A stretch of DNA of 64,000 bases, taken from Odiellus spinosus. Lineage: Eukaryota; Arthropoda; Arachnida; Opiliones; Phalangiidae. Below, piece after piece: positions 20,701 to 28,514 of this stretch. Location of the stretch: positions 1,426,001 to 1,490,000 of the forward strand of contig OY987228.1 of the NCBI GenBank assembly GCA_963920705.1. The letters are read 5' to 3'. How positions within the stretch are numbered: the first letter of the stretch is position 1; the number at the start of each line of letters is the position of its first letter. Below the pieces are notes generated by a model, which searched no databases, was not told the DNA's origin, and worked only from the letters and a program-made list of their open reading frames with translations. Made by a program: the position numbers and the translations under genes.

Positions 20701-21188
20701 AAACAACCAATGACGTCATCAAATCAACAAATTAGCATCATCCCCGCCCTTAAAAACAACAAATGACGTCATCCGTCAACAATACTCGCGTCATCCCCGC
20801 CCCCAAAGGCTACAGATTTACCTAATTAGCCCCGCCCCCAAAATCAACAAACAACGCATCCGTCAACAGCGCATCCGTCAATAAACAGCTCATCCATCAA
20901 CAAATGACCTCATCCGTCAACAAATTGGCCTAATTAACCCCGCCAGTCTGACCCGGCCTAACCCTCGGTCGAAAAACCCATTTTCAAGGAGGACTGACAC
21001 AAATTTTAATTTTTCCGTCCCTGCTCCTTTATTTTTCCAAAAATGACAAAAGTTTTAACACTATATCGGTAGAATTCTAGGCTCATATCAACGTCATTCC
21101 GACGTCATTTTTAATACATCACGTGACTTTAAAGATATCAAACAAAACACCCTTCAGTTAAACGTCATTTAAACTCGGAAATCCAAAC
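20700..21188 (+). promoter_or_regulatory. CRE/GC-box-rich regulatory stretch, right arm
   Basis: Mirror copy of 7030-7515 with the same CRE palindromes and GC boxes, upstream of the right-arm membrane-protein gene. A few unit-level changes are seen (around 20865-20880). Confidence 0.45.
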
Positions 21189-21195
21189 TTTGAAG

Positions 21196-21561
21196 ATGTT
21201 GGATCTTGAATCGTTTTTAACTTTTACTCTCGATATCTGGATCGACTATTGGTTATTGTTAACTGGGATTTTCATTGTACTGCTTCTTCAAATTCCACCA
21301 AATTGGCTGGTCGCTCTAGTCCTTATATTTTTGTTACCCATATCAATACCAATTGCTTTTTGTGTTTCGTTATTAACAAACGATCCACATTGTCTCTTGG
21401 TAACATGTTCACCTTTATTTTGGATTTTGTTTTACGGATACGAAGCTTTAAAGACATTGTTTTTAGTTCCTGTAAAAATCTCAGAGTATTTTTATAGAGA
21501 AAGTCAGTTTTATTATTTTTCATGCCTCAGGAAATATGGAAAATTAAATGAAAAGCAATAA
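21196..21561 (+). CDS. Small multi-pass membrane protein, right-arm copy
   Basis: Same 121-aa protein as 6655-7020, starting at ATG 21196 (MLDLESFLTF), with three or four hydrophobic spans. A few conservative changes are seen (LVLIFLLP, LFLVPVKI). The stop overlaps AATAAA. Both copies being intact argues for a recent duplication or maintained function. Confidence 0.6.
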   Translation: MLDLESFLTFTLDIWIDYWLLLTGIFIVLLLQIPPNWLVALVLIFLLPISIPIAFCVSLLTNDPHCLLVTCSPLFWILFYGYEALKTLFLVPVKISEYFYRESQFYYFSCLRKYGKLNEKQ

Positions 21562-21588
21562 ATTGTTTTGTTTAACATATTTGTATTT

Positions 21589-21998
21589 TTATTCACAATT
21601 TAAAACACACCACATTTCATTGTTAATAGTATCTTCAGCTTTAAACTTAACAAAATAACGCTCCTCTAGGCTTTTAAAGGCCGCATCTTGAAAGTCTTGA
21701 CATTCTTCGTTGGAGTTATATTTGTGAATTCTCCCTTTTTTACTTTTTCTTGATATAACGCGATTTCCATTGTCTCGCGAACAAAACCGATGGAACGCGG
21801 TAAAAGTTAGATTAATTGTCAAAGATATTTCAATGATAATATTTGGCAGACGCGAATTCTTCAGCATTTTAAGACACACAAGTTTTTCAATTATATTTTG
21901 AAAAGGTTCACCATATTGCTCGCGTTTATGATCAATCTCCAGGAGATAAAGCGTCCCTAAACGCGACACTTTAATTTTTAGATTGCCTTTTACATATT
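21589..21998 (-). CDS. Unknown element A protein, right-arm copy
   Basis: Same frame as 6218-6627, open from the TTTAG acceptor at 21999 to the stop at 21589. Only three or four residues differ (e.g. HKREQYGEPF against HKCEQYGEPF). Convergent with the right-arm membrane-protein gene. Family not recognised; no ATG in the exon. Confidence 0.5.
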
Positions 21999-22245
21999 CT
22001 AAACCCCACAGTTATACGTAGAGCACACGGATGTAAATTTATCCCTTGACATTTGTGAAAGAGAGATATAAGGTTAGACATGTGATTCGGAAAGGATTAA
22101 AAGGATGCTCAAGTTAAAATAAGCGTTGAAAAGGAAAGATTATTTAATGTTAGTAAGGAAATTGAAGGATAAAATAAGAGAGGAATGAAATGGGAAGGAT
22201 GGGCAAAATAAAATAATAGAAAGAAGGAAAGGGATTATCCAAAGA

Positions 22246-22594
22246 CTAATCTTTGGGATAGCGGCAGCAGTGATAATTCACTTTATTATCCCTTTCAAAA
22301 ACGCTACACGCTTTCATATATCGATTTTCAGGGGGGCAAAACTGTTTACAGTTGACACAAATATCATTTAACGGTAAATATTCTAAGGGTGGAAAGGATA
22401 TTTGTGTCAATAGAACATTTTCCCGCTGAAGATATACGGCTTCTTTAAAGACATAGCACGTGGGGTTAAGGCAGAAATGACTAATTTGATCTACTGTATG
22501 ACACACAGCATAAGTTATGTCGCACGAAGGACACTGGGGAATTTCATTCCTTTTTATGATTTTTTTCCGCGGTAATTGCGTCTCAGATGGAAAT
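22246..22594 (-). CDS. Cys-rich zinc-finger-like protein, right-arm copy, open
   Basis: Open throughout from the likely acceptor (TATATAG, exon from 22594) to TAG at 22246. The exon encodes about 115 aa with pairs CPSC, HFCLNPTC, CVNCKQFC and NYHCCRYPKD, suggesting at least two zinc sites. The left-arm copy has lost a base and is broken. The frame has no convincing ATG, so a short 5' exon is expected, as in the Cys/His gene of element A. Family unknown; a viral regulatory zinc-ribbon protein would fit the context but is inference. Confidence 0.5.
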
Positions 22595-22654
22595 CTATAT
22601 AAAAAATCAAAATATACTCAATTTTATTAAAATGGAAAGGTTTTTCTTTCTATT

Positions 22655-23165
22655 TAACATGTAATCTAACTATACTTAAAATATTTAAAGAGCGTTTCAA
22701 AACTCGGGTTTATATAAAAAGTATATATTGTTTTAAAAAGTTAATTACTTTTTTACAAGGGCGTGTATCATATTGAAAATATTAGATCCTCTAGGGCATA
22801 AATATATTCAAATTATTTTACTATAAAAGTATTCAAAGCTTTAAGTAAAGAGTTTCTTATATGATAATTAAACCAAGTTGGGAAATGTTTAATATAGTTA
22901 TTTAACATGTAATCTAACTATACTTAAAATATTTAAAGAGCGTTTCAAAACTCGGGTTTATATAAAAAATATATATTGCCCTAAAAAGTTAATTACTTTT
23001 TTACAAGGGCGTGTATCATATTGAAAATATTAGATCCTCTAGGGCATAAATATATTCAACTTATTTTACTATAAAAGTATTCAAGGCATTAAGTAAAGAG
23101 TTTCTTATATGATAATTAAACTAAGTTGGGAAATGTTTAATATAGTTAATATGCACGTGTTCATA
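22655..23165. repeat. Tandem duplication (about 245 bp, two copies) at the outer end of the right arm
   Basis: Mirror image of 5048-5560 and noncoding. It directly borders the tRNA-derived SINE and Polinton block. Confidence 0.85.
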
Positions 23166-23189
23166 TATAGTATGAAAATGAGCGTTTAA

Positions 23190-23314
23190 GCACAGGAGGT
23201 GCCAAGAGGTGCCCAATTTTTTTTTTTTTTTTTCAAAATTTTTTCATCCGGGTTTCGAACCCGTTACCTCATGTATGTGGGGATGACGTTTCACACCACT
23301 ACACTACGTCTTCT
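23190..23314 (-). mobile_element. tRNA-derived SINE head with poly(A), at the palindrome edge
   Basis: On the minus strand a tRNA-like segment (23314-23245) with A-box TAGTGTAGTGG and B-box GGTTCGAAACC is followed by a long A-run (23244-23218). The acceptor stem does not pair, so this is a retroposed tRNA-like head, not a functional tRNA. It starts within about 30 bp of the end of the right arm. Confidence 0.65.
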
Positions 23315-23417
23315 TATCAACTTTTAAACTATTTTCCATCCTTATCTATATTCTCGGTTCTTATCTCTATGTTCAGATATCACGTGATTGAAAGTTTAAA
23401 TTTTAAGGCGCGAAGGT

Positions 23418-23585
23418 ATGGGAAAATCAGTTAGCTTTGGTATCTCTACCATTTACAAAATACCATATGAAGATAGGGTTAACCACGAATTTCGTCAATT
23501 ATGTATGTTTAGAATGCGTATTAAATGCGTGTACGAACCAATATTAAAACCAATACTGCAACTGAAACAAATGAAATATGAGTGA
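23418..23585 (+). CDS. Small PPP1R15/GADD34-like protein (PP1-docking)
   Basis: A 55-aa ORF in the leader of the Polinton block. It begins MGKSVSFG, in which KSVSF fits the RVxF docking motif for protein phosphatase 1, and continues IYKIPYEDR and then FRMRIK. This order (RVxF, about a dozen residues, a basic/aromatic segment resembling the RFxRRI element) is the layout of the PPP1R15/GADD34 core that targets PP1 to phosphorylated eIF2alpha. Several large DNA viruses carry such short homologs. The Trp and the ARDR string usual in cellular PPP1R15 are not seen, so the assignment is tentative. It lies on the same strand as the capsid block, about 200 nt upstream of the ATPase. It could alternatively be a chance ORF. 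Confidence 0.45.
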   Translation: MGKSVSFGISTIYKIPYEDRVNHEFRQLCMFRMRIKCVYEPILKPILQLKQMKYE

Positions 23586-23782
23586 TATGGGAAAACCCAA
23601 CACGTCATTATATCAAAGGTCGCGTATTTTCATGGTAAAACATCTAGCTCCATCGTATAGATAAAGTCATTTTACGAAACTCCTGATACTCATCTAGACC
23701 TGCACTCTTCTGGTAAGTATTTTTTTAAGATCTTAAAGTCATATATATTCGATGATACTCCAATATTCTCTCATTTATCGAT

Positions 23783-24418
23783 ATGGATTTAAGTCTGCAA
23801 CACCCTTTTAACGGACTGGTGGCTGGAGTAGCAGGATGTGGAAAAAGCGTCTTTGTTGCGAAATTAATTGAACACAAGGAAATTAGAATTTCGCCCCCAC
23901 CCGAACGGATAATATGGTGTTATACTGAATACCAAGACAAACTATTTAATTCCATATCGAGCCATACCCCAAGCGTGGAATTTCACGAAGGTCTATTGGA
24001 TGTAGGCACTTTAAACGCCAACGTTAGAAACTTTGTTATATTAGACGACCTTTTATGCGAAATCGCTAATAACAAGGAAGTTACCAACTTATTTATTCGA
24101 GGATCCCATCATCGGAATACCTCAGTATTAATTTTAATGCAAAACCTCTACTACCCAGGAAAGGAAATTCGAACATTGAATCTCAACGCTCATTATCTGA
24201 TAATCTTTAAAACACCGAGAGACCAATCTGCGATCCTACATTTGGCGAAACAGATATCTCCAGTCAACAGTAAATACGTTGTGGACGCGTTTAGACAAGC
24301 CACAGCTATCAGTTACGGATATCTATTCGTAGACCTCAAAGCTACGACCCCGGAAGATAGAAGACTAAAGACCGGGATTTTACCAGGAGAACAAGCCGCC
24401 ATTTTTCTACCAAAATGA
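23783..24418 (+). CDS. Polinton DNA-packaging ATPase (FtsK/HerA superfamily)
   Basis: 211 aa. Walker A GVAGCGKS at residues 15-22 and Walker B FVILDDLL at 84-91, followed by a conserved segment with HHRNTSVLILMQNLYYPG, typical of the A32-like packaging ATPases of Polintons, virophages and adintoviruses. It would drive genome packaging into the icosahedral capsid. The length fits the short Polinton type. The start is the only nearby ATG (TTATCGATATGG). Its stop codon overlaps the start of the next gene by 4 nt (ATGA arrangement), implying shared transcription. A GTAAGT donor-like word at about 23714 in the leader suggests a spliced 5' UTR. Confidence 0.9.
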   Translation: MDLSLQHPFNGLVAGVAGCGKSVFVAKLIEHKEIRISPPPERIIWCYTEYQDKLFNSISSHTPSVEFHEGLLDVGTLNANVRNFVILDDLLCEIANNKEVTNLFIRGSHHRNTSVLILMQNLYYPGKEIRTLNLNAHYLIIFKTPRDQSAILHLAKQISPVNSKYVVDAFRQATAISYGYLFVDLKATTPEDRRLKTGILPGEQAAIFLPK

Positions 24419-24894
24419 CCGGAATAATCGAAGCAAACTTCTTCAGAGTTCAAGACCAATGGATCGTGAAAGAAATAACACTATTCGTGAAGGAGACGGG
24501 CGAACACGAGGTATGGATCTTTAAAGCGCCATTCCCATTCACGGACTTATCGTCTAAGGATAAAAGGCAATGTCAATGGCTGACGAGGAACAGTTGCGAC
24601 TTACGCTGGGACGAAGGAGATCATCCATTCGAAGCTCAGGCTGAAATTGCCAAAATCATACGAGAGAAAGCCATTACTTTTATAACCAAAGGCTTAGAAA
24701 AATCTATCGTGTTATCAAGGTTTTTGAAGACTGAAGTCGCTAACGCCGAAGATTTGGGCTGCCCAAGACTAGTAACTATAATTTGTGGAACGCCCAGAAG
24801 TTGTACGTTTCACCGAGACGAAAACAATTGTACGCTCGTGAAAGCTGCCCGATTAGCTACATGGCTCCGCCGAAGAGAGTACACGAGCACTTAG
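24415..24894 (+). CDS. Cys/His-motif protein, Polinton copy (relative of the gene at 2707-4529)
   Basis: 159 aa, overlapping the ATPase by 4 nt. Conserved pattern: WIVKEITLF near the start, FITKGLEKSIVLSRF, LGCPRLV, then CTFHRDENNCTL (Cx2Hx5C) and a closing Trp-Leu. The same elements in the same order occur in the spliced gene of element A, so the two are distant homologs within one 30-kb locus. The Glu...Cys...His...Cys order suggests the Maelstrom/DnaQ-H-like fold; catalysis or nucleic-acid binding is inferred, not shown. The family recurs in Polinton-like elements as I recall them, usually unnamed. Confidence 0.7.
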   Translation: MTGIIEANFFRVQDQWIVKEITLFVKETGEHEVWIFKAPFPFTDLSSKDKRQCQWLTRNSCDLRWDEGDHPFEAQAEIAKIIREKAITFITKGLEKSIVLSRFLKTEVANAEDLGCPRLVTIICGTPRSCTFHRDENNCTLVKAARLATWLRRREYTST

Positions 24895-25199
24895 ACTTTC
24901 TAAAATATCTGAGTTCGTGTAACGCGTGTCAACGAAACGCAGCCATTAAATACGCGAGTAAAGAAGAATTAAAAACCATCGCCGAATGTTGTATAAATAT
25001 ACTGCAGGGTAACGTTTCTCTCACAGATGACGAGAAGAAACGACTGAAGAAGCATTGCAATTCCATACGTCGCGTGGCCAAGAAAAATACTCCTGCTAAA
25101 CGAAGACAAGTTTTAATTCAAAAAGGTGGATTTCTCCCAATATTACTTCCGATAATCAGTTCGATAGCAGGAGCTATCCTATCTAAAGTTATCAATTAA
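24861..25199 (+). CDS. Polinton small basic protein with C-terminal hydrophobic segment (core-like)
   Basis: 112 aa from ATG 24861 (MAPPKRVHEHLDFLKYL), overlapping the previous gene by 34 nt in another frame. It contains the motif ELKTIAECCINILQGNV, a basic middle (KKRLKKHCNSIRRVAKK) and ends with QKGGFLPILLPIISSI, a hydrophobic segment. Small proteins with exactly this layout (conserved KGGFL motif, hydrophobic C-terminus) accompany adintovirus/Polinton capsid genes and have been compared with adenovirus core proteins. The role in the virion is inferred. An upstream in-frame start at 24783 would overlap far more of the neighbour and lacks an ATG context. Confidence 0.72.
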   Translation: MAPPKRVHEHLDFLKYLSSCNACQRNAAIKYASKEELKTIAECCINILQGNVSLTDDEKKRLKKHCNSIRRVAKKNTPAKRRQVLIQKGGFLPILLPIISSIAGAILSKVIN

Positions 25200-25201
25200 A
25201 G

Positions 25202-25822
25202 ATGGCGAAAAAAATGCTATTAATTTCCGAGGAGACGTTCCAAAGACTTAATTCGGAGAAAGACCTCAAAGTGGATAAAACTTTGGAATTGGAAAAGGTC
25301 GATAAAATTAAAGACATTCTCGATGATCCCAATTTGAACAACACGGACAAAATTAATCGCTATAATCACGTGCTCTCGAGGGTTATTAATAAAAGATCGA
25401 AGAAAAAAGTTAAAAAACCGAAAATACAAAATTGGAGTGCGGAGATTGCTTCCGGCGTGCCGTCATATATGACCTCGGAGTGTTTAGATTTATACAAGTG
25501 GTTAGAGTTATCATTGAAAATTAAATGGACTGACGCCGGGGAGTTGATTTACAACAAGCGTAGAGTCGTAGGATCGAACATCGTCGATCTCCTAGCTTAT
25601 TCAGTATCAAAATCCAAGAAAAAAATCGCCGTCACGGGCTCGAAAGAGTTCTACGAATTGTTGTATAAAGTGAACGCGCCAAGATCTCTAATAAAAATCC
25701 GCAAACGTGACGTCATCCCACCCGAGAAGAGGGAATATAAAGATGAAACGGAAGATGAGTATTATTCTGACGATAGCGGACCAATGAAGGGTCGCGGTTT
25801 CTGTAATTGGATTTCATTGTAA
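25202..25822 (+). CDS. Polinton conserved protein of unknown function
   Basis: 206 aa, beginning 2 nt after the previous stop. A Lys/Glu-rich N-terminal half (likely helical, residues 15-75), then a more globular part (WSAEIASGVPSYM, IVDLLAYSVSK, VTGSKEFYELLYKV) and an acidic tail (ETEDEYYSDDSG). A counterpart in this position is common in animal Polintons, but I cannot name a fold. An AATAAA follows about 20 nt after the stop (25841), so it may close a transcription unit. Confidence 0.6.
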   Translation: MAKKMLLISEETFQRLNSEKDLKVDKTLELEKVDKIKDILDDPNLNNTDKINRYNHVLSRVINKRSKKKVKKPKIQNWSAEIASGVPSYMTSECLDLYKWLELSLKIKWTDAGELIYNKRRVVGSNIVDLLAYSVSKSKKKIAVTGSKEFYELLYKVNAPRSLIKIRKRDVIPPEKREYKDETEDEYYSDDSGPMKGRGFCNWISL

Positions 25823-25886
25823 TATTTATACCAATAAAATACACTCGAATATATCTTCTCGATTCATTTATTAATTAGGCTTTGAC

Positions 25887-26075
25887 ATGGAGAGTGGTAA
25901 TGTCGAGGTTGTCTCTGTAGGACTTTTAGCGTCTCTATTCGAGTCATTTATAAATTCTCCCAAGTTATTAACTGCAGTTTTAATTGTATTTATAATAATA
26001 ATTATAGAAGTTAGCGATTTTGTATTCTGGCATTATAGTACTTCGAACAACTGTTCATTCAATGGAAGAACTTAA
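25887..26075 (+). CDS. Small single-pass membrane ORF
   Basis: 62 aa, MESGNVEVV at the N-terminus and one strong hydrophobic span (LLTAVLIVFIIIIIEV). Its end overlaps the integrase start by 14 nt. Viroporin-like small proteins occur in related viruses, but nothing here proves that role; it could also be a leader of the integrase transcript. Confidence 0.4.
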   Translation: MESGNVEVVSVGLLASLFESFINSPKLLTAVLIVFIIIIIEVSDFVFWHYSTSNNCSFNGRT

Positions 26076-27132
26076 AAAAATATATAATAAGGTTTCGGAT
26101 CCGGGCTCTTACGGTAGTGTTGACGGCTTATACCGAGCGACTAAAGACCGAGGATTAAAGGTTACTGTCAGAGAAATAAGCGATTTCTTGAAAACCCAAG
26201 ATACTTATACGCTTCACAGGAGTGCGAGGAAACACTTCACTAGAAATAAAACTATAGTCTACGGAATCGACGAACAGTGGCAAATCGACTTGGCTGATTT
26301 GAAAAGCATTACCAGATATAATAATGGTTTCCGTTATCTATTATGCTGTATCGACGTCTTCAGTAAGTTTGCCTTCGTGGTTGCGATCAAGGACAAGAAA
26401 GGAAAGACTATTCTCGGAGCGTTAAACGGCATTTTAGATTCCGGTCGTTCGCCGAAACGAATCCAATCGGATCACGGTAATGAGTTTGTATGCAAGGAAG
26501 TACAAAACGAGTTGAAACGTAGAGGGATAAAGTTTTTCGCCCCTGAATCGGAACTGAAAGCGACGATAGTGGAGAGATTTAATCGGACTTTGAAGACTCG
26601 AATGTACCGTTATTTTACGGAAAATAATACCTTCAAATATATCAATGTTCTAAAAGAGATGGTGAAAGCTTATAATCATAGTTATCATCGATCTATAAAG
26701 TGTAAACCCGTCGATGTCACGCCAGCTACATCTAAACGTGTTTGGGAAAATCTATATGGTGACGTCGATTTCTCGACTCCGCTTTCTTTCCCCTTTGATG
26801 TTGGTGACGTAGTTCGTATAAGTAAACACAAGAATCTCTTCGATAAGGGATACATACCCACATGGTCGGAAGAACTTTTCAAAATTTCCGAGAGATTAGC
26901 TCGTAGTCCTCCTGTATATAAGATACGCGACTTGAAAGAAGAGCTCATTACCGGGATTTTTTACCGAGAGCAACTACAGAAAATTGGCAAGGACCTGAGT
27001 AACAGCGCTTTTAAAATCGAAAAAGTGTTGAAAAAACGACGCAAGGCTGACGGAAGTATCGAGAGATTCGTCCGCTGGAAAGGATACCCGCCATCATTCG
27101 ACAGTTGGGTGCAGGAAATTGACCTTGCATGA
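26062..27132 (+). CDS. Polinton integrase (retroviral-type rve) with C-terminal chromodomain
   Basis: 356 aa from ATG 26062 (MEELKKIYNK); an upstream TTG-led extension is unlikely. N-terminal zinc-binding-like helical region (DTYTLHRSARKHFTRN), DDE core with Asp76 (QIDLADL), Asp137 (IQSDHGNEF) and Glu171 (ATIVERFNR), an SH3-like stretch (FDVGDVVRISKHKNLFDKGY), and a chromodomain (FKIEKVLKKRR ... RWKGYPPSFDSW) at about 310-350. The enzyme inserts the linear element into host DNA; chromodomains may guide it to chromatin. All catalytic residues are present and the frame is intact. The 3' third is duplicated in inverted orientation at 31133-31482. Confidence 0.95.
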   Translation: MEELKKIYNKVSDPGSYGSVDGLYRATKDRGLKVTVREISDFLKTQDTYTLHRSARKHFTRNKTIVYGIDEQWQIDLADLKSITRYNNGFRYLLCCIDVFSKFAFVVAIKDKKGKTILGALNGILDSGRSPKRIQSDHGNEFVCKEVQNELKRRGIKFFAPESELKATIVERFNRTLKTRMYRYFTENNTFKYINVLKEMVKAYNHSYHRSIKCKPVDVTPATSKRVWENLYGDVDFSTPLSFPFDVGDVVRISKHKNLFDKGYIPTWSEELFKISERLARSPPVYKIRDLKEELITGIFYREQLQKIGKDLSNSAFKIEKVLKKRRKADGSIERFVRWKGYPPSFDSWVQEIDLA

Positions 27133-27968
27133 TGACGTTCTACATAACCCTACCGTCAGACAGTTCTATGAGTTACTTCCCAGGGAATACAATCAGTAAA
27201 TTTCGAACACATTTACCGGAATCGGTTAAATTACAAGGTCCGTACGAAGTTGCTTTGGTGGAATTCAGTTATCCCCACACATGGAGCAATATGAGATCGT
27301 CGTGCTGGATATCGTTAACTAACCACGGAGAAAATAGAAATAGCACGAGTCATTCTAGAGCGGTAGAACTCCCCGCGGGCTACTACGGAAATATAGAAGA
27401 CCTATTGGAGCAACTCAATTACGACGAAGATGATATCTCGAACGTGACTATACTGAAAAAGGAGAAGCCAGTCGAAGGTGATATGTTTGAGTCGGAGACG
27501 ACAACGAATGTTAAATACACGTTTAGTTATATCGCGCGATTAAGACGTGTTGAAGTTTCCGTAAAACCGGATCACTCGTTAACTATACCGGGAGAGTTGG
27601 CGGTCATGTTGGGATTTACGAAAGACCATACAAAAACTACGACGATCGTCCACGCGAGAATAGCCAGTTATCCGGTTAATTTAAACGCTGGTCTTCATTC
27701 ACTCTTCATATATTCCGATATCGTTGAAAGTAGGGCTGTAGGTGACGTTCATGTTCCGCTTCTACGAATAACGAGCGTTCAAGGGAATGACGGGGATACG
27801 ATAGACAGAGAATTTTCTCGTCCTCATTACCTCCCAGTTTCCTGCAATTCCTTTCAATCTATCGAAATTAACGTTATGAGTGAAATGGGAGTACCCGTCA
27901 AGTTCGAAAGAGGTAAAGTTCACGCGACTCTACATTTTAGACCTCGAAGAATGTGGTCGCCCTTATAA
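27129..27968 (+). CDS. Polinton minor capsid (penton) protein
   Basis: 279 aa, starting in an ATGATG that overlaps the integrase stop. The N-terminus FYITLPSDSSMSYFPGNTIS followed by GPYEVALVEFSYPHTW is the hallmark of the Polinton minor capsid, predicted as a single jelly roll forming pentons at the capsid vertices. The remainder is beta-rich and ends near TLHFRPRRMW. The frame is intact. It is followed after a 60-nt gap by the pX-like gene. Confidence 0.87.
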   Translation: MMTFYITLPSDSSMSYFPGNTISKFRTHLPESVKLQGPYEVALVEFSYPHTWSNMRSSCWISLTNHGENRNSTSHSRAVELPAGYYGNIEDLLEQLNYDEDDISNVTILKKEKPVEGDMFESETTTNVKYTFSYIARLRRVEVSVKPDHSLTIPGELAVMLGFTKDHTKTTTIVHARIASYPVNLNAGLHSLFIYSDIVESRAVGDVHVPLLRITSVQGNDGDTIDREFSRPHYLPVSCNSFQSIEINVMSEMGVPVKFERGKVHATLHFRPRRMWSPL

Positions 27969-28028
27969 ATAAGCCGGCAGTATGGACGCGCTCGCCATTC
28001 TTATCGAGATAGTTAAACGAGACGCATC

Positions 28029-28514
28029 ATGAAGCAAAAACTGTCCTCCACTCAGTCGGACTACGATCGTCACTTTTTAAATCAAATTGGACACGGGATT
28101 AAGGTTGACTACGCAAAATATTTCCAAAGTCAAATAGGAAAGGGTTCGATACCCTTATACCATGGTCTTCCTGTTCAACAAGGATACGGTCTAGGAAACT
28201 TTATCGCCTCGGCCTTCCGTCGAGCCGTACCACTTTTGAAGAAGGGAGCCATGTATCTTGGGAAAAAACTGTTAAATACTGGATCTAAAATCGTTACTGA
28301 CGTAGCTAGTGGAATTCCCGTAAAATCCGCGGCTAAATCTCGAGGTAAAGACGCTGCGAGAGATGTCGTAATCAGTGCCGCGGACGAAATCGCTAGAATG
28401 ACTGGAAATGGGCATAAAAGAAAGTGTAAGCGTCGAAGGCTAGTCAGTTCAACGACGAACAGGAAGAAGAGAAGACCGTTCTTAAAACCCTCCGATATAT
28501 TTTCTACAATATAA
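28029..28514 (+). CDS. Polinton pX/pVI-like minor virion protein
   Basis: 161 aa. Contains LPVQQGYGLGNFIASAF, a Gly-rich motif followed by an amphipathic stretch (RRAVPLLKKGAMYLGKKLL), reminiscent of adenovirus pX/pVI peptides with membrane-lytic or core functions. The C-terminus is very basic (KRKCKRRRLV ... NRKKRRP), suited to DNA binding or nuclear import. The LxGxG-like sites could be processed by the protease encoded downstream. The stop overlaps the ATG of the major capsid gene (TAATG). Confidence 0.75.
   Translation: MKQKLSSTQSDYDRHFLNQIGHGIKVDYAKYFQSQIGKGSIPLYHGLPVQQGYGLGNFIASAFRRAVPLLKKGAMYLGKKLLNTGSKIVTDVASGIPVKSAAKSRGKDAARDVVISAADEIARMTGNGHKRKCKRRRLVSSTTNRKKRRPFLKPSDIFSTI

Larger units (their letters stand above)
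15202..23165. repeat. Right arm of the giant inverted repeat
   Basis: Reverse-complement partner of 5050-12671. The inner end is at 15202, the outer end just beyond ATGCACGTGTTCATATA near 23165. Beyond the outer ends the two sides differ completely: element A on the left, a SINE and then the Polinton block on the right. This arm keeps the complete host gene and the intact Cys-rich frame but has an extra stop in the copia integrase. Confidence 0.97.
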
